From NCBI RefSeq assembly GCF_022808855.1, contig NZ_JAKZLF010000004.1, positions 156,053 through 220,052 of the forward strand: 64,000 nucleotides of DNA, read 5' to 3'. Position 1 is the stretch's first letter. Each line of letters opens with the position of its first letter. Positions 8,980-19,215 of this stretch are shown here, piece by piece. The stretch is from Anaeromyxobacter soli (GTDB lineage: Bacteria > Myxococcota > Myxococcia > Myxococcales > Anaeromyxobacteraceae). The notes under the pieces were generated by a model. The model saw only the letters and a list, made by a program, of their open reading frames with translations. It searched no databases and had not been told where the DNA came from. The position numbers were made by a program, and so were the translations under genes.

Positions 8980-9980
8980 GGAGCGAGGACAGTGAGCGCG
9001 CCGGGCCGGATGCGGTAGCGGATGGGCGGCCGCTGCGAGATCACCTCGCCGTCCACCGAGACGGCGAGCCGCCGGTGGTGCGACTCGATCGCGACGCTCG
9101 CGACCTCGAGCGCCTCGACGTCGCGCCCCGGATCGACCCGGCCCACGAGGGCGCGAGCGCCGAGCCGGAGCAGGCCGAGGCGAGTGGGCGCGGTCGCCAC
9201 GTACACGCCGAGCGTCCCCCGATCGAGCGCGGCGCGCCGCTGCGTCGCGACGAGCGCCGTGTCGTAGCGGTTGTTGCCGACGAAGACGAACGTCGTGCGG
9301 CGCGGGCCCGCGCCGCCGTCCCACCGGATGCGCACGGACAGGGGGCGCAGCCTCACGAGCACGCGCAGCGCCGCCCACGCCATCGCCAGCCACTTGCCGA
9401 TCCACTTCCCGAGGCGGCGCCGCGTGCGCTCGCGCTCGCGGACGGCGTGCGGGTAGATCCCGATCGACGAGTTGTTCACGAAGACCCGCCCGTTCACCTC
9501 GGCGACGTCCACGCGCCGCTGCGCGCCCGACGCGATCACCCGCGCGGCCTCCTCGAGGTCCGCCGGGAGCCCGAGATCCTTGGCGAAGTGGTTCAGGGTG
9601 CCGAGCGGCAGGACTCCGAGCGGCTTCGGCGTACCGGCGAGCCCGCCCGCCACCGCGCTCACGGTGCCGTCCCCGCCCGCGGCCACCACCGCATCCACCT
9701 CTGCGTCGCTGGCGGCGGCACGGGCGGTCGCGCCGATGTCGCCCTCCGCCGCGACGACCCGTGCGTCGACGCCCGCGGCGGCGAGGGCCGCGCGCACCCG
9801 GCCGGCCACGTCCTCCGTCCCGGCGCCTCCGGCGCGCGCGTTGAGGATGACGAGGCAGCGACGCGCCGGCGAGCGGGCCGCCGCCAGCCCCGCGGGCGCT
9901 CGCACCCCCGCGCCGGGCACCTGTGCTCTGGACGTCACGATCAAAGCTAGCGCGTCACGCGCCGCGAGGCGGGCCGCCAC
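8976..9980 (-). CDS. Diacylglycerol kinase-family (YegS/DagK-like) lipid kinase
   Basis: An ATP-dependent kinase of the DAGK catalytic family (334 residues from the GTG at 9980). It has the glycine-rich nucleotide motif AAGGDGTVS, the PLGTLNHFAKDLG motif and a C-terminal beta-sandwich ending near VSVDGEV. Family members phosphorylate diacylglycerol, sphingoid bases or related lipids at the inner membrane face. The first strong family match begins at RCLVILNARAGG, and an internal GTG at 9938 is an alternative start. It lies 18 bases after the TolC-like gene and overlaps the phosphoesterase by four bases. Confidence 0.85.
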   Translation of the reverse strand: MAARLAARDALALIVTSRAQVPGAGVRAPAGLAAARSPARRCLVILNARAGGAGTEDVAGRVRAALAAAGVDARVVAAEGDIGATARAAASDAEVDAVVAAGGDGTVSAVAGGLAGTPKPLGVLPLGTLNHFAKDLGLPADLEEAARVIASGAQRRVDVAEVNGRVFVNNSSIGIYPHAVRERERTRRRLGKWIGKWLAMAWAALRVLVRLRPLSVRIRWDGGAGPRRTTFVFVGNNRYDTALVATQRRAALDRGTLGVYVATAPTRLGLLRLGARALVGRVDPGRDVEALEVASVAIESHHRRLAVSVDGEVISQRPPIRYRIRPGALTVLAP

Positions 9981-9998
9981 GGGCGCCGACCCGCGCCG

Positions 9999-11381
9999 TC
10001 AGCGCACGGCGCGCCCGAGCGCGAGCAGGAGCTGCGCGCGCGCGCTGGAGACCGACTGCTCGGCCTGGACTCGCTGCGCCGCCGCGGAGGTCGCAGCCAC
10101 CTGCGCGTCGCCGAGCTCGATGATGCTCCCCGCGCCGGCCTGGTAGCGTCCCTCGGCGAGCCTGAGTCGCTCGCGCGCGTTCACGAGCGCCTCGCCGGCC
10201 GCGTCGAGGGCGGCGCGCGCCGCCTGCACCGCCGCGCGCGCCTGCTCGACCTCGACGCGGACCTGCTGGCGGAGCGCGTCGGTCTGCGCCTCGGTCGCGG
10301 CCAGGTTCGCCTCGGCCTCGCGCGTCTGCGCCCGGGTGAGGCCCCCCTGGAAGATGGACCACCCGAGCGTCACGGTGGCGTTCCAGCCCCGGTCGAGCTC
10401 GTTGACCGCGGGCCCCACGCCGGTCACGGCGGCGCCCGCGGACAGCGTGGGGAGCCAGCCGGCCCGCGCCGCATCGCGCGACAGCACGTCCGAGCGCGCC
10501 TGGCTCCCCAGGGCCGCGAGCTCCGGCCGCGCCGCGAGCGCCTCGGCGAGCAGTGGATCGACGGGCCCCTCCTCACCGGGCACGGGCGAAAGCGCGCCGT
10601 CGCCGAGGTCGAAGTCGGCGGCGCGATCGACCCCCATCGCCTGGACGAGCTGCGCTCGGGTCACGACGTAGTCGTTCCCGGCGCGGATGAGCGCCACCTG
10701 GGCGTTGGCGCGATCCGCGCGGGCCTGGGCGAGGTCGATCGCCGGGCGTGTGCCGACCTCGACGAACGCCTCCACCTGCCGGAGGTGAGCCTCCTGGTTG
10801 GCGAGCGAGTCCTGGGAGACCTGGACCAGATCGCGGGCGGCTCGCGCGGCGAACCAGGCGGTCCGGACCTGCGCCACGATCTGCTGCTCCGTCGCGCGCG
10901 CCGTCGCCCGCTGCGCCTCGGCGCTCGCCCCCGCGGATCGCCAGCGCTCGAGCTGCTGCACGTCGACGAGCGCCTGGCGAGCGGAGGCGCCGGCGCTCCA
11001 GGTCGTCGTGCTCGTCGAGAGGCCCAGCCCGCTCGTCGAGGAGGTGCCGCCGACGGCCGAGCGCGTGCTGCCGCCGCGCCGCCCGACCTGCCCCTCGAGA
11101 TCGACCTGCGGCAGGAGCGGCGCGCGCGCCTGATCCGTGCGCGCGCCGGCGGCCTCCGTCGTGGCCAGCGCCTGCCGCAGCCGCGGCTGGTGCTCGAGCG
11201 CGGCGCGCACCGCTCCGTCGAGCGAGATCACGTCGCGCGGCGCCGCTGCCGCGCCGGGAGCGCCGGATGGCGCCTGGGCGGGGGCCGCCTGCGCCTCGAG
11301 GGGCGCCTCCTGAGCGCTCGCAGGAGGAGCCAGGGTGGCCGCGACGAGCGCGAGGAGCGGGGCGAGGGCGGCGGGTCTCAT
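9999..11381 (-). CDS. TolC-family outer-membrane efflux protein
   Basis: The outer-membrane channel of a tripartite exporter. A signal peptide is clear ([17 protein letters not shown], cleavage after PASA), followed by two repeated long alpha-helical segments typical of the outer-membrane efflux family, with frequent Ala, Gln and Arg. Length is 460 residues, close to the family norm. The ATG at 11381 overlaps the TGA of the permease gene by four bases, and upstream codons in the same frame read as non-homologous sequence. It should dock with the adjacent HlyD-type adaptor and MacB-type transporter. Confidence 0.9.
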   Translation of the reverse strand: MRPAALAPLLALVAATLAPPASAQEAPLEAQAAPAQAPSGAPGAAAAPRDVISLDGAVRAALEHQPRLRQALATTEAAGARTDQARAPLLPQVDLEGQVGRRGGSTRSAVGGTSSTSGLGLSTSTTTWSAGASARQALVDVQQLERWRSAGASAEAQRATARATEQQIVAQVRTAWFAARAARDLVQVSQDSLANQEAHLRQVEAFVEVGTRPAIDLAQARADRANAQVALIRAGNDYVVTRAQLVQAMGVDRAADFDLGDGALSPVPGEEGPVDPLLAEALAARPELAALGSQARSDVLSRDAARAGWLPTLSAGAAVTGVGPAVNELDRGWNATVTLGWSIFQGGLTRAQTREAEANLAATEAQTDALRQQVRVEVEQARAAVQAARAALDAAGEALVNARERLRLAEGRYQAGAGSIIELGDAQVAATSAAAQRVQAEQSVSSARAQLLLALGRAVR

Positions 11382-12607
11382 TCGAACCTCAGCGCCTGGA
11401 TGGGATCGAGCCGCGACGCGCGGAACGCCGGATAGAGCCCGAACCCGACGCCGACGAGCCCGCTGAACGCCACCGCCACGACCACGATGTCGGCGCGGAA
11501 GAGCACCGGCCAGCCGAAGCTGACCGCGAGCCGCCACGCCACGACGAGCCCCAGCACGACGCCGATGACGCCGCCGGCGATGGACAGCGTGAGCGCCTCG
11601 GCGAGGAACTGCAGGAGGATGTCGCGGGCGCGCGCGCCGACCGCCATCCGCACGCCGATCTCGCGTGTCCGCTCGGTGACCGACACGAGCATGATGTTCA
11701 TGATCCCGATCCCGCCGACGAGGAGCGACACCGCCGCGATCGCCGCGAGGAGCGTCGTGAGCGTGCGCGCCCCCTCCTGCTGCGCGCTCGCCGCCTCCGC
11801 GAGGTTGCGGATGGAGAAGTCGTCGTCCGCCCCGGGCTGCAGGCGGTGACGGTCGCGCAGCAGCGCCCGGATCTGGGACTCCGCGCGCACCGTGTCGGCC
11901 TGGCTCGCCGCGCCGATGAACACCACCCCCGAGACGACGTTCTTGAGCCCGCCCTGGATCTTCGCCTGGTAGGTGGAGGACGGCAGGAACACCGCGTCGT
12001 CGAGGTCCTGCCCGCCCGCCGACTGCCCCTTCGCCTCGAGCACCCCGACCACCTGGAACGGAACGTTCTTCACGCGGACCTGCTGGCCGACCGGATCGGC
12101 CCCCGGCCCGAACAGCCGGTCGGCGACGGTCTTCCCGAGCACGAGCACCTTGGTGCCCGCGTCGACGTCCGAGGCGGTGAAGAGCTGCCCGCGCACGGCC
12201 GACCAGTTCCGGATGACGAAGTAGTCCGGGGTCGTGCCGTTCACGGCGGTGGTCCAGTTGAGGTCCTCGGAGATGACGGAGGCGACGGAGCGGAGGATGG
12301 GCGCCGCCCCGCGCACCGCCGGGACCTCGGTCTGGATCGCGCGGACGTCGTCCCAGGTGATCGTGGGCAGGCTGCCGAACCCGCCGAACGCGCCGCCGGA
12401 GGTCGAGGCGCCCGGGAGGATGATGAGCATGTTCGAGCCCATCGCCTCGAAGGTCTTCTGCACCCGCGCGTTCGCGCCGTCGCCGATGGCGACCATCGCG
12501 ATGACCGCGGACACGCCGATGACCACGCCGAGCGTGGTCAGGAACGAGCGCATCTTCGAGCGCCGCAGCGCCCGCAGCGCGACCCGGATCGTCTGCAGGA
12601 GGTTCAC
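11378..12607 (-). CDS. MacB-type ABC transporter permease (FtsX/MacB_PCD family)
   Basis: The membrane subunit of a mechanotransmission ABC exporter. One N-terminal membrane segment ([20 protein letters not shown]) is followed by a large periplasmic MacB_PCD domain and three C-terminal membrane segments of the FtsX family containing the typical [17 protein letters not shown]. Length is 409 residues. The nucleotide-binding domain is on a separate gene, unlike the fused E. coli MacB. The GTG at 12607 overlaps the ATPase stop by four bases. Substrates of such systems include peptides, macrolides and lipoproteins; the sequence does not decide between them. Confidence 0.93.
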   Translation of the reverse strand: MNLLQTIRVALRALRRSKMRSFLTTLGVVIGVSAVIAMVAIGDGANARVQKTFEAMGSNMLIILPGASTSGGAFGGFGSLPTITWDDVRAIQTEVPAVRGAAPILRSVASVISEDLNWTTAVNGTTPDYFVIRNWSAVRGQLFTASDVDAGTKVLVLGKTVADRLFGPGADPVGQQVRVKNVPFQVVGVLEAKGQSAGGQDLDDAVFLPSSTYQAKIQGGLKNVVSGVVFIGAASQADTVRAESQIRALLRDRHRLQPGADDDFSIRNLAEAASAQQEGARTLTTLLAAIAAVSLLVGGIGIMNIMLVSVTERTREIGVRMAVGARARDILLQFLAEALTLSIAGGVIGVVLGLVVAWRLAVSFGWPVLFRADIVVVAVAFSGLVGVGFGLYPAFRASRLDPIQALRFE

Positions 12608-13359
12608 GGCCCCACCCTCCCCTCCACCGCCTCGTGCGGGCCCGGCGGCGGCGGCACCGCCGGGCGCGGAGTGCGCCGCTCGTCGGAGCGGACGCGCCCG
12701 TCGCGCATGACGAGCACGCGCGCGGCGTACTCCGCGATGTCGTGCTCGTGCGTGACGAGCACCACGGTGATCCCGCCGCGCCCGAGCTCCTGCAGGAGCG
12801 CCATCACCTCCACGCTCGTGCGGGAGTCGAGGTTTCCGGTGGGCTCGTCGGCGAGCAGCACGCGCGGACGGTTGACGAGCGCGCGGGCGATGGCGACGCG
12901 CTGCTGCTGCCCGCCCGAGAGCTGGTTCGGCAGGTGGTCCGCGCGGTCGGAGAGCCCCACGCGCGCGAGCGCCTCCTTCGCGCGCGCGTGCCGCTCGGCG
13001 GTCGAGATGCCGGCGTAGAGGAGCGGCAGCTCGACGTTCTCGAGCGCGCTCGTGCGCGCGAGCAGGTTGAAGTTCTGGAACACGAAGCCGAGCGTGCGGT
13101 TGCGGATGGCGGCGAGCGCGTCGTTCGGGAGACGCGAGACGTCCTGGCCCTCTAGCAGGTAGCGACCGCGCGTCGGACGATCCAGGCAGCCGAGGAGGTT
13201 CATGAGCGTCGACTTGCCCGAGCCGGAGGCCCCCATCACCGCCACGAACTCGCCCTCCTCGACGGTGAGCGTCACGCCCTGCAGCGCGTGCACCTCGACG
13301 TCCCCCATCACGTAGGTCCGGGCGACGTCCTCGATCCGGATGAGCGAAGGTCCCGCCAC
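12604..13359 (-). CDS. MacB/LolD-type ABC transporter ATPase
   Basis: The cytoplasmic ATPase of the exporter, 251 residues. It has Walker [10 protein letters not shown], the Q-loop (FVFQNFNLL), signature [15 protein letters not shown], Walker [14 protein letters not shown] and the switch His in VTHEHD. It belongs to the LolD/MacB group that pairs with FtsX-type permeases. A GTG start at 13359 lies eight bases after the adaptor gene stop. The C-terminus ends with a short Pro-rich tail that overlaps the permease start. Confidence 0.94.
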   Translation of the reverse strand: MAGPSLIRIEDVARTYVMGDVEVHALQGVTLTVEEGEFVAVMGASGSGKSTLMNLLGCLDRPTRGRYLLEGQDVSRLPNDALAAIRNRTLGFVFQNFNLLARTSALENVELPLLYAGISTAERHARAKEALARVGLSDRADHLPNQLSGGQQQRVAIARALVNRPRVLLADEPTGNLDSRTSVEVMALLQELGRGGITVVLVTHEHDIAEYAARVLVMRDGRVRSDERRTPRPAVPPPPGPHEAVEGRVGP

Positions 13360-13367
13360 GCGCGCTC

Positions 13368-14669
13368 CTAGAACGGCCCGCGCCGGCCGCCGCCCGGGAA
13401 CCCGCCGCCCGGCGCGCCCCCGCTGCGCGCCGCCTGCGCTTCCGTCACCACCGCGTCGCCCGGCTGGACCTCGCCCTTCACGAGCTCGGTCAGCGATCCG
13501 TCGGAGACGCCGAGCACCACCGGCACCTGCACCGGACGCCCGGCACGCACGACCCAGACGCTCCGATCGCCGGCGCGCCCGCTGCCGCGCCCAGCGCCCG
13601 CGCCGCGGGTGCCGTTCGCGCCCTGCCCGGCCGCGCCGGCCGGGGTCGCCGCCCTGGCGTCCCCGCGCGCGGCGCCTCCGCTCGCCCCCTCGGCCTGGCC
13701 GAACCCCGGTGGCGCCCGGAAGCGGAGCGCCGCGTTGGGGATGCGGACCACGTCGTCCTTCTCCGCGTAGACGAAGGTCACCGTCGCCGTCATGCCCGGC
13801 TTGAGCTTCAGGTCGCCGTTCGGCACGTCCACGACCGCGTCGTAGGTGACGACGTTCTGCACCGTCTGCGGCGCGTTCCGGACCTGCCGCACCGCCCCGG
13901 AGAAGGCCTCGCCCGGATAGGCGTCCACGGTGAACGTCGCGGTCATGCCCGCTCGCAGGCGCCCCACGTCGGCCTCGGCGACGTTCGTGTCCACCTGCAT
14001 CTTCGCGAGGTCCTCGGCGATGACGAAGAGCGTCGGCGCCTGGAGCGAGGCGGCGACGGTCTGGCCGACGTCCACGTTGCGCGAGATGACCACACCGTCG
14101 GTGGGCGAGGCGATCTGCGTGTAGGCGAGGTTCACCTCCGCCTGGTGGAGCGCCGCGCGCGTCTGCGCGAGCGTGCCCTGCGCGGCCTGCACGCCAGCGC
14201 GGGCGCCGTCGGCGTTGGCGCGGGCGGTGTCGAGGTCCGCCCCCGCGATGAGGTTCTTCGCGGCGAGCGCCTCCGACCGCCGGAGCTGGCGCTCCGCGTC
14301 CGCGGCCTGCGCCCGCGCCTTCGCGAGGTTCCCCTCCGCCGCGACGGTGTTCGCGCGCGCCTGCTCGACCGCCGCCTGGAAGAGCTGCGGGTCGATGCGC
14401 GCGATGACCTGGCCCTTCTTCACCGGCGTGTTGAAGTCGGCGAACAGCGCCGCGACGCGGCCCGAGACCTGGCTCCCGACCTGGACGGTGACGAGCGCCG
14501 AAAGCGTTCCGGTGGCGGTGACCTTGGCCACGATGCGGCCGCGGTCCACCCGCGCCGTCTCGAGCTTGGGCTCGGCGTCCGCGGCCCCCGCTCTCCAGCG
14601 CCAGATCCCGCCCGCGGCGACGAGGACCGCGAGCGCGGCGGCGATGAGGATGAGGGTCTTGCGGCTCAT
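13368..14669 (-). CDS. MacA-type periplasmic adaptor (HlyD family)
   Basis: The membrane-fusion subunit linking inner-membrane transporter and TolC-like channel. An N-terminal membrane anchor (LILIAAALAVLVAAGGIW) is followed by a lipoyl-like half (VGSQVSGRVAAL), a helical hairpin with repeats of Ala/Lys/Glu, the second lipoyl half (ASPTDGVVISRNVDVGQTV) and beta-barrel domains. The C-terminal 100 residues include a Gly/Ala/Arg-rich low-complexity stretch that may be a flexible tail. It is the first gene of the exporter operon, and its promoter should lie in the 200 bases upstream. Confidence 0.92.
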   Translation of the reverse strand: MSRKTLILIAAALAVLVAAGGIWRWRAGAADAEPKLETARVDRGRIVAKVTATGTLSALVTVQVGSQVSGRVAALFADFNTPVKKGQVIARIDPQLFQAAVEQARANTVAAEGNLAKARAQAADAERQLRRSEALAAKNLIAGADLDTARANADGARAGVQAAQGTLAQTRAALHQAEVNLAYTQIASPTDGVVISRNVDVGQTVAASLQAPTLFVIAEDLAKMQVDTNVAEADVGRLRAGMTATFTVDAYPGEAFSGAVRQVRNAPQTVQNVVTYDAVVDVPNGDLKLKPGMTATVTFVYAEKDDVVRIPNAALRFRAPPGFGQAEGASGGAARGDARAATPAGAAGQGANGTRGAGAGRGSGRAGDRSVWVVRAGRPVQVPVVLGVSDGSLTELVKGEVQPGDAVVTEAQAARSGGAPGGGFPGGGRRGPF

Positions 14670-14870
14670 TTCTGCTCCCTGGAGCCGGCCCCCGACGCCG
14701 CCCCGGAACGTGAACCCGCGACGCCCCGGAACGTTACGCCGCTCGTGCGCGAGGCACGCGGGCGCGGCCTCGGCCGCTTGGGGCCGCGGCGCGGCGACGC
14801 CACCCCTGCGGCCGTCCGGACGGCCGCCCGGCCTTCGAGTACAGGTGAGAGACGCTAGTCACCCGCGAGG

Positions 14871-16142
14871 CTAGTCACCTGCGAGCAGGCGCGGCCACCA
14901 GCGGAAGGCGCACCCGTCCGCCGCGGACTGCTGCACCACCGTGCCGTCCCAGCCCTGGTCCACGCTGCCGGTGACGCAACTCGAGCCGTCCTCGTGGAGC
15001 GTGACCCGCCCGCACAGGCGCCCGGTGGGCGACACGAGATCGATGCGCTGCGTGCAGTCCGGAGCGCTCCGACCGGCGGGCTCGAGCGCCGCGTAGCCGC
15101 GGTTCCCGCGCGTGAACCGGAACGTCCAGCCGGTGCGAGAGGCGAGCCACGCGGGCGGGTCCTCGCGTGCGAAGGAGAGGTGCGCGAGGCGCAGGGTGTA
15201 CGCGCCGTTCTCGACGAGCACGAGCGAGCCGTCGAGGAGCGGCCGGAAATATCGAGGCTCCTCCCGGCCCGACAGCCAGCGCATGGCCTCGATGCCGTCG
15301 TCGGACACGGAGGTGGTCCCGTCGGGCGCGACCCACTGCAAGAAGGCTCCGGCGTTGTACGACCAGGTGAGCGCCTCGCCGCGGTTCGACACGCCGCCGG
15401 CGATGAGGTTCATGCGCCCGTCGCCTCCGCGCGACACCCAGTCGCCCGAGGCGGAGACGCGCGTCAGGTTGGTCCAGAAGCTCGGGTTGCTCCAGAACTC
15501 CCGCCACTCGACGAAGAGGGCTCCTCCGCCGGCGGGGTCCTGCTGCAGGTCCCACCGGGCGGCCGCGACCCATTCGTCGTGGTACGTGACCTCGACGGTC
15601 CGGAGCAGGAGACCCGAGGGTGAGAACGTCAGCACGGCGAGGCCCTCGATCCCGCTCTGCTGCCTCGGGATCGTCACCGCCCCCTGCCAGCCTGAAGGCT
15701 GGGTGTAGAGCGGCCACGCGCTGAACGCCGAGCGCGGCGTGCCGTCGGCGGTGAACGCCCGCCACGCGCCGTTGCCGGCGCCGTCGCGCGCGCCGAGCGC
15801 GACCGCGCCGGTGCCGTCGGAGGTGCCTGTGAAGCAGGCGAAGCCGGCGGGCGGCACGAGCGTCGCGCGAACCGGCTCCGGCGCGGACGCGGGCACGAGG
15901 CCCTCGCATTCGGCGGCCGAGTCGAGCCGCTCGAACGTGACGGTGGGGGTTGGCGTCGGCGTCGGCGTCGGCGTGGGGGTGGGCTCCGGCGTGGGCGTCG
16001 GAGTCGGCTCCGGGGTCGGCGTCGGAGTCGGGGTGGGCTCCGGGGTCGGCGTCGGCTCGGGGGTCGTCGTGGGGCTCTTGTCGCCCCCGGACCCGCACGC
16101 CGCGCACAGCACGAGCAGGACGGCGAAGACGCGCAGCAGCAT
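14871..16142 (-). CDS. Surface lipoprotein with Pro-Thr linker, function unknown
   Basis: A 423-residue predicted lipoprotein. A signal peptide ends in a lipobox (VLCAAC, lipidated Cys16), followed by a TP/EP-rich spacer of about 45 residues that probably lifts the folded part off the membrane. The remainder has Trp-rich, repeating beta-type stretches (for example [10 protein letters not shown] and [11 protein letters not shown]) suggesting a beta-propeller, and a few Cys pairs. I recognise no enzymatic motif. Similar PT-linker lipoproteins are frequent in Myxococcota. It is monocistronic; a divergent or terminating neighbour is not evident within 200 bases. Confidence 0.8.
   Translation of the reverse strand: MLLRVFAVLLVLCAACGSGGDKSPTTTPEPTPTPEPTPTPTPTPEPTPTPTPEPTPTPTPTPTPTPTVTFERLDSAAECEGLVPASAPEPVRATLVPPAGFACFTGTSDGTGAVALGARDGAGNGAWRAFTADGTPRSAFSAWPLYTQPSGWQGAVTIPRQQSGIEGLAVLTFSPSGLLLRTVEVTYHDEWVAAARWDLQQDPAGGGALFVEWREFWSNPSFWTNLTRVSASGDWVSRGGDGRMNLIAGGVSNRGEALTWSYNAGAFLQWVAPDGTTSVSDDGIEAMRWLSGREEPRYFRPLLDGSLVLVENGAYTLRLAHLSFAREDPPAWLASRTGWTFRFTRGNRGYAALEPAGRSAPDCTQRIDLVSPTGRLCGRVTLHEDGSSCVTGSVDQGWDGTVVQQSAADGCAFRWWPRLLAGD
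15939..16070 (-). repeat. Pro-Thr/Glu-Pro tandem hexanucleotide tract
   Basis: In-frame low-complexity DNA built mainly of GGCGTC/GGGGTC-like hexamers on the + strand, coding for alternating TP and EP residues in the lipoprotein. Units are imperfect at the third positions. Slippage would change linker length in two-residue steps without breaking the frame. Confidence 0.85.
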
Positions 16143-16526
16143 GTGCCACCTCCTCGCTGCGCAGAAGTCTCGCGCGTTCGCGTGAAGCCGTCACGCGGCG
16201 AGCGCTCGCAACGGCTACGTCCTCTCGACGGCGCTGCGCCGGCCGGGTTCACCCCGAGGCGAGTCGCATGTTGCACGCTGCGTGCACCCCTTCGGCGGCC
16301 TCCGACGAGGACGACGCCGCCGTGACCGCCGCAGTCGTGCGTGCCGCGCGCGCCGGGAGCGGGCGCACCCCGACCCCGGAGCGCCCGCGCCTGCGCTCGT
16401 CCGGGCGCTCGAGCGAGCTCGCCCGCCGGGCGCCAGCCGCGTCGCCGCGCCTCGCCGGGATGGCGTGACTAGCCTCTGGCGAAGGCGCGGCCCTCTCCTC
16501 CACCCGCGCCCGCAAAGGAGGCACTC
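16143..16526. other. Intergenic region between lipoprotein and DUF1540 gene
   Basis: About 380 bases between divergent genes. It must hold both promoters. Reading frames through it are Arg/Ala-rich with no recognisable domain. The only clear signal is the AAAGGAGG ribosome-binding site ending just before the DUF1540 ATG. Confidence 0.5.
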
Positions 16527-16817
16527 ATGGCATCGGCGATGCCGGTGATCTCGAGCTGCGAGGTGTCGAGCTGCTTCTACAACGCAGGCAAGATGTGCCA
16601 CGCGCCCGCCATCAACGTCGGGAGCGACCACGCTGCCTGCGATGCGTTCATGGCGGACGGAAAGGGGCGCCACAGCGCCCGCAAGGACGTCGGGACCGTG
16701 GGCGCCTGCCACATCGAGGAGTGCCGCTTCAACGACGCGATGACGTGCGCCGCGTCGGCGATCGTGGTGCTGGGCCACAGCGGACACGCGGACTGCGGCA
16801 CCTACCAGCACCGCTGA
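16527..16817 (+). CDS. DUF1540 domain protein (small Cys-rich, two repeats)
   Basis: A 96-residue protein made of two DUF1540 units: ISSCEVSSCFYNAGKMC and later GACHIEECRFNDAMTC, each followed by a single distal Cys. The cysteine spacing suggests metal (Zn or Fe) binding; the function of the family is unknown. A strong AAAGGAGG ribosome-binding site precedes the ATG. The gene lies directly upstream of ssrA with a GC-rich hairpin in between. Small size and a strong ribosome-binding site suggest an abundant, possibly stress-related product. Confidence 0.85.
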   Translation: MASAMPVISSCEVSSCFYNAGKMCHAPAINVGSDHAACDAFMADGKGRHSARKDVGTVGACHIEECRFNDAMTCAASAIVVLGHSGHADCGTYQHR

Positions 16818-16895
16818 GCGGCGCCCGGCCGGGTCCTCCCGGACGCAAGCGCCCGGACGTGCCACCGAGCCGCCGTCCGCTTCCGTGCTAGGATG

Positions 16896-16933
16896 CCGCC
16901 GCCGCTTGACTAAAGCGGCGGCGGTCTTATGAA
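16896..16933 (+). promoter_or_regulatory. Probable ssrA promoter overlapping a GC hairpin
   Basis: A sigma-70-like promoter: TTGACT at 16906-16911 and TATGAA at 16928-16933 with a 16-base spacer, upstream of the tmRNA 5' end. The -35 box sits in the loop and arm of a perfect 12-bp inverted repeat (16896-16907 with 16913-16924). The hairpin could also end DUF1540 transcription, but it lacks a T-tract. Confidence 0.5.
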
Positions 16934-16956
16934 AAGGACTGTCAGTTCGCAGATTT

Positions 16957-17308
<352 letters not shown>

Positions 17309-17310
17309 GC

Positions 17311-17336
17311 AAGCCCGCGGGAACGCGGGCTTTTGT
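17311..17336 (+). terminator. Rho-independent terminator after ssrA
   Basis: A 9-bp stem, AAGCCCGCG (17311-17319) with CGCGGGCTT (17324-17332), a four-base loop and a T-rich tail. It lies inside the island and probably replaced the original terminator, which now sits beyond the right repeat. Confidence 0.85.
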
Positions 17337-17369
17337 TTTCTGGGCGTGAGCAGGTCCCTACGTAGGTCC

Positions 17370-17774
17370 CTACGGTGATCGCCCGTCCCCCAGGAAGATG
17401 TACCGGTCGTCCGCCTTGTCCTCGCGCGCGAGGCCACGTGCTTCGAGCCGCTTCCAGACCTTGTTCGCGCTTCCGGTCCGGTATCCATGCTCGTCGTCCG
17501 TCCGCGACGACCGGAGGCGCAAGCCGGAGTCCGCGACGACACGCGCGAACAGTGCCTCGGGAATCCCCTTGGCCGAGTGCTCCTCCCCGCAGTTGTACTT
17601 GAGCATGACGACCTGGATCCAACCGCCTCCGACCTCAAGGAACACGGCCTCGAACCAGTCGAGCTTTTTCGAGCACGGGACGCGGTAGATCCATCGCGGC
17701 CCTTCGCGCTCAAGGTCGACGGTGTAGCCGCGTTGGATCCCGTCTCGGCCCACCGCGTGAACTCTGAAGGACAC
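17370..17774 (-). CDS. Hypothetical island protein
   Basis: A 134-residue protein of unknown function. It has no signal peptide or membrane segment. The middle contains Trp-rich beta-type sequence (WIQVVMLKYNCGEEHS), and the C-terminal third looks like a winged-helix unit (ANKVWKRLEARGLAREDK, then YIFLGD), so DNA binding is possible. It lies three bases after the stop of the two-helix membrane protein gene on the same strand and is the gene nearest the left attachment site. Confidence 0.6.
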   Translation of the reverse strand: MSFRVHAVGRDGIQRGYTVDLEREGPRWIYRVPCSKKLDWFEAVFLEVGGGWIQVVMLKYNCGEEHSAKGIPEALFARVVADSGLRLRSSRTDDEHGYRTGSANKVWKRLEARGLAREDKADDRYIFLGDGRSP

Positions 17775-17777
17775 GCC

Positions 17778-18143
17778 TCACTCGGACTTCTGGCGGCCGA
17801 AGATGTACCCGGTCACGAGCGACAGCAGCCCGATGATTGCGGAGTCCAGCTTGCCCCGAAGCTGCAGCAGGATAGCCGCGCCAAGAATCCCAGCGAGCAG
17901 AGCGTATCGCGCCAGCGCGTTCAGAACTTCGAGACGATGCTGATTTACCTGCCCCGCGCGAAAGCCGCCAAGAAGTTCTCCGACCTTCTCTGAAGCGGCC
18001 TTGCCATTCGGGCCGTTCAGGAATCGGAAAATGTAGTAGCCGAGGCCCGCGTTAGGCGGCATCGGCTCCGGGTCCGTCTGGACCTCGACCGATGGTGGCG
18101 CATCTGGCTCTTGCTTCACGGTAGCAAGCTTGGTGTCGGACAC
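17778..18143 (-). CDS. Small membrane protein (holin-like topology)
   Basis: A 121-residue protein starting at the GTG at 18143, which follows AGGAGGAGCC. The N-terminal half is charged and Pro-rich. The C-terminal 45 residues form two closely spaced membrane helices (LLAGILGAAILLQL and IIGLLSLVTGYIFG), ending GRQKSE. A soluble head plus a helical hairpin resembles phage holin or host-interference proteins, but no family is recognised. It precedes the hypothetical gene at 17370 in an apparent two-gene unit. Confidence 0.6.
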   Translation of the reverse strand: MSDTKLATVKQEPDAPPSVEVQTDPEPMPPNAGLGYYIFRFLNGPNGKAASEKVGELLGGFRAGQVNQHRLEVLNALARYALLAGILGAAILLQLRGKLDSAIIGLLSLVTGYIFGRQKSE

Positions 18144-18330
18144 GGCTCCTCCTGAGGTTCGATACAACGCGCCTCTGACGAGGAGTGTGTGTTGCCAACC
18201 AAGTGCAGACAGCGGACGGGCCAAACACAGCCTCCTCGCCCCGCCCCTGCTCCCGAACGCTCCACACTGGGGGAGGGGGCGGGGGGAGCGTGCGGTTGAC
18301 AGCCCGCCTGGGGCCTGCTCACCTGCCGGC

Positions 18331-19215
18331 ATGCCTTCCGCTCATTACCGCGGCGCCCCCGGTCCGACGTGGCTCGCGATCACGCGGGCGCTCGTCCAGG
18401 AACACCCCCTCTTCAGCGACCCAAGCACTCTGCTATCCCGCGTTACCGAGGCCTGGGATGCGGTTTGGGGAACGCAGGTTGGGGTTGCCCCGCTCGCCAT
18501 TCCGTTTGCGGAGTTGGACCCCCGGGCTGCGATCGTAGGCGACTTCTTCGAAACCCTGCTCTCGTATCGCTTGGCGCAGTCGGGCGAGTGGCGTCGCGGC
18601 ACCTCCGCCGAGAAGGACCTGATCTACCTCGGGAAGGCTGAGGGTGACCTTGACACCGAGATAAAGACGTCCGGACAGGCCGGCGGGTACATCTACGGTA
18701 ACCGGAGCTACGCTCAGCCAGACAAAGAAGGCAAGCTCGAGTCAGCCGCCCGCAAGAAGCGCGCCGGGTACTACCTGTGCGTCAACTTCCATGGCAGCGC
18801 CATTTTCCGCGTGCGAGTCGGCTGGATTGATGCGGAGGACTGGGAGCCGCAGAAGGCGCCGACCGGCCAAATGGCAGGCCTCAAGAAGCATGTCTACGAG
18901 TACAAGCTGCTCGAAGTTCCGGGTGACCATTATCTCGGCGCACCGCTCCGGGTGGTGGATGGAGTGGGCTCGAAGCGGCTCGGTACTCTTGCGGACGCCG
19001 GGTTTCAAAGCGTCGGTGACGTCGCCCTCCGCCTTCAGGCTGCCGCCCTCGACCCGAAGCGCTGGGCTTCACTTCCGCAGGCCGAGCGAGCCCGGGTCCT
19101 TGATGTCACCCCCGAGGTCGGTGACATACTGAGGGTCGTGGTCGGAACGGATTACTTTGATGCCGCTTGGCCGTTCACCGTCCGCCGCAAGTCACAACAG
19201 CGAAGTCTGCGCTGA
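18331..19215 (+). CDS. Type II restriction endonuclease, probably ScaI-like
   Basis: A 294-residue protein with a PD-(D/E)xK nuclease core: GDLDTEIKTS (acidic residues and the catalytic Lys) followed by YGNRSYAQ and then beta strands (GYYLCVNFHG, FRVRVGW). The EIKTS...GNRSYAQ arrangement resembles the ScaI endonuclease family as I remember it. The C-terminus contains an HhH-like DNA-binding stretch (VGSKRLGTLADAGF). It is convergent with an SPPY-type DNA methyltransferase, the two 3' ends overlapping by 24 bases, which is the usual context for a type II restriction gene. The recognition site is not derivable from sequence. Confidence 0.72.
   Translation: MPSAHYRGAPGPTWLAITRALVQEHPLFSDPSTLLSRVTEAWDAVWGTQVGVAPLAIPFAELDPRAAIVGDFFETLLSYRLAQSGEWRRGTSAEKDLIYLGKAEGDLDTEIKTSGQAGGYIYGNRSYAQPDKEGKLESAARKKRAGYYLCVNFHGSAIFRVRVGWIDAEDWEPQKAPTGQMAGLKKHVYEYKLLEVPGDHYLGAPLRVVDGVGSKRLGTLADAGFQSVGDVALRLQAAALDPKRWASLPQAERARVLDVTPEVGDILRVVVGTDYFDAAWPFTVRRKSQQRSLR

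Noticed and set aside
10748..13018. Long plus-strand frame across the exporter genes
   Set aside because: Composition typical of antisense in GC-rich DNA; the minus-strand genes have clear motifs.
15950..16090. CRISPR-like repeat tract
   Set aside because: Short imperfect hexamers coding for Pro-Thr linkers; no spacers.
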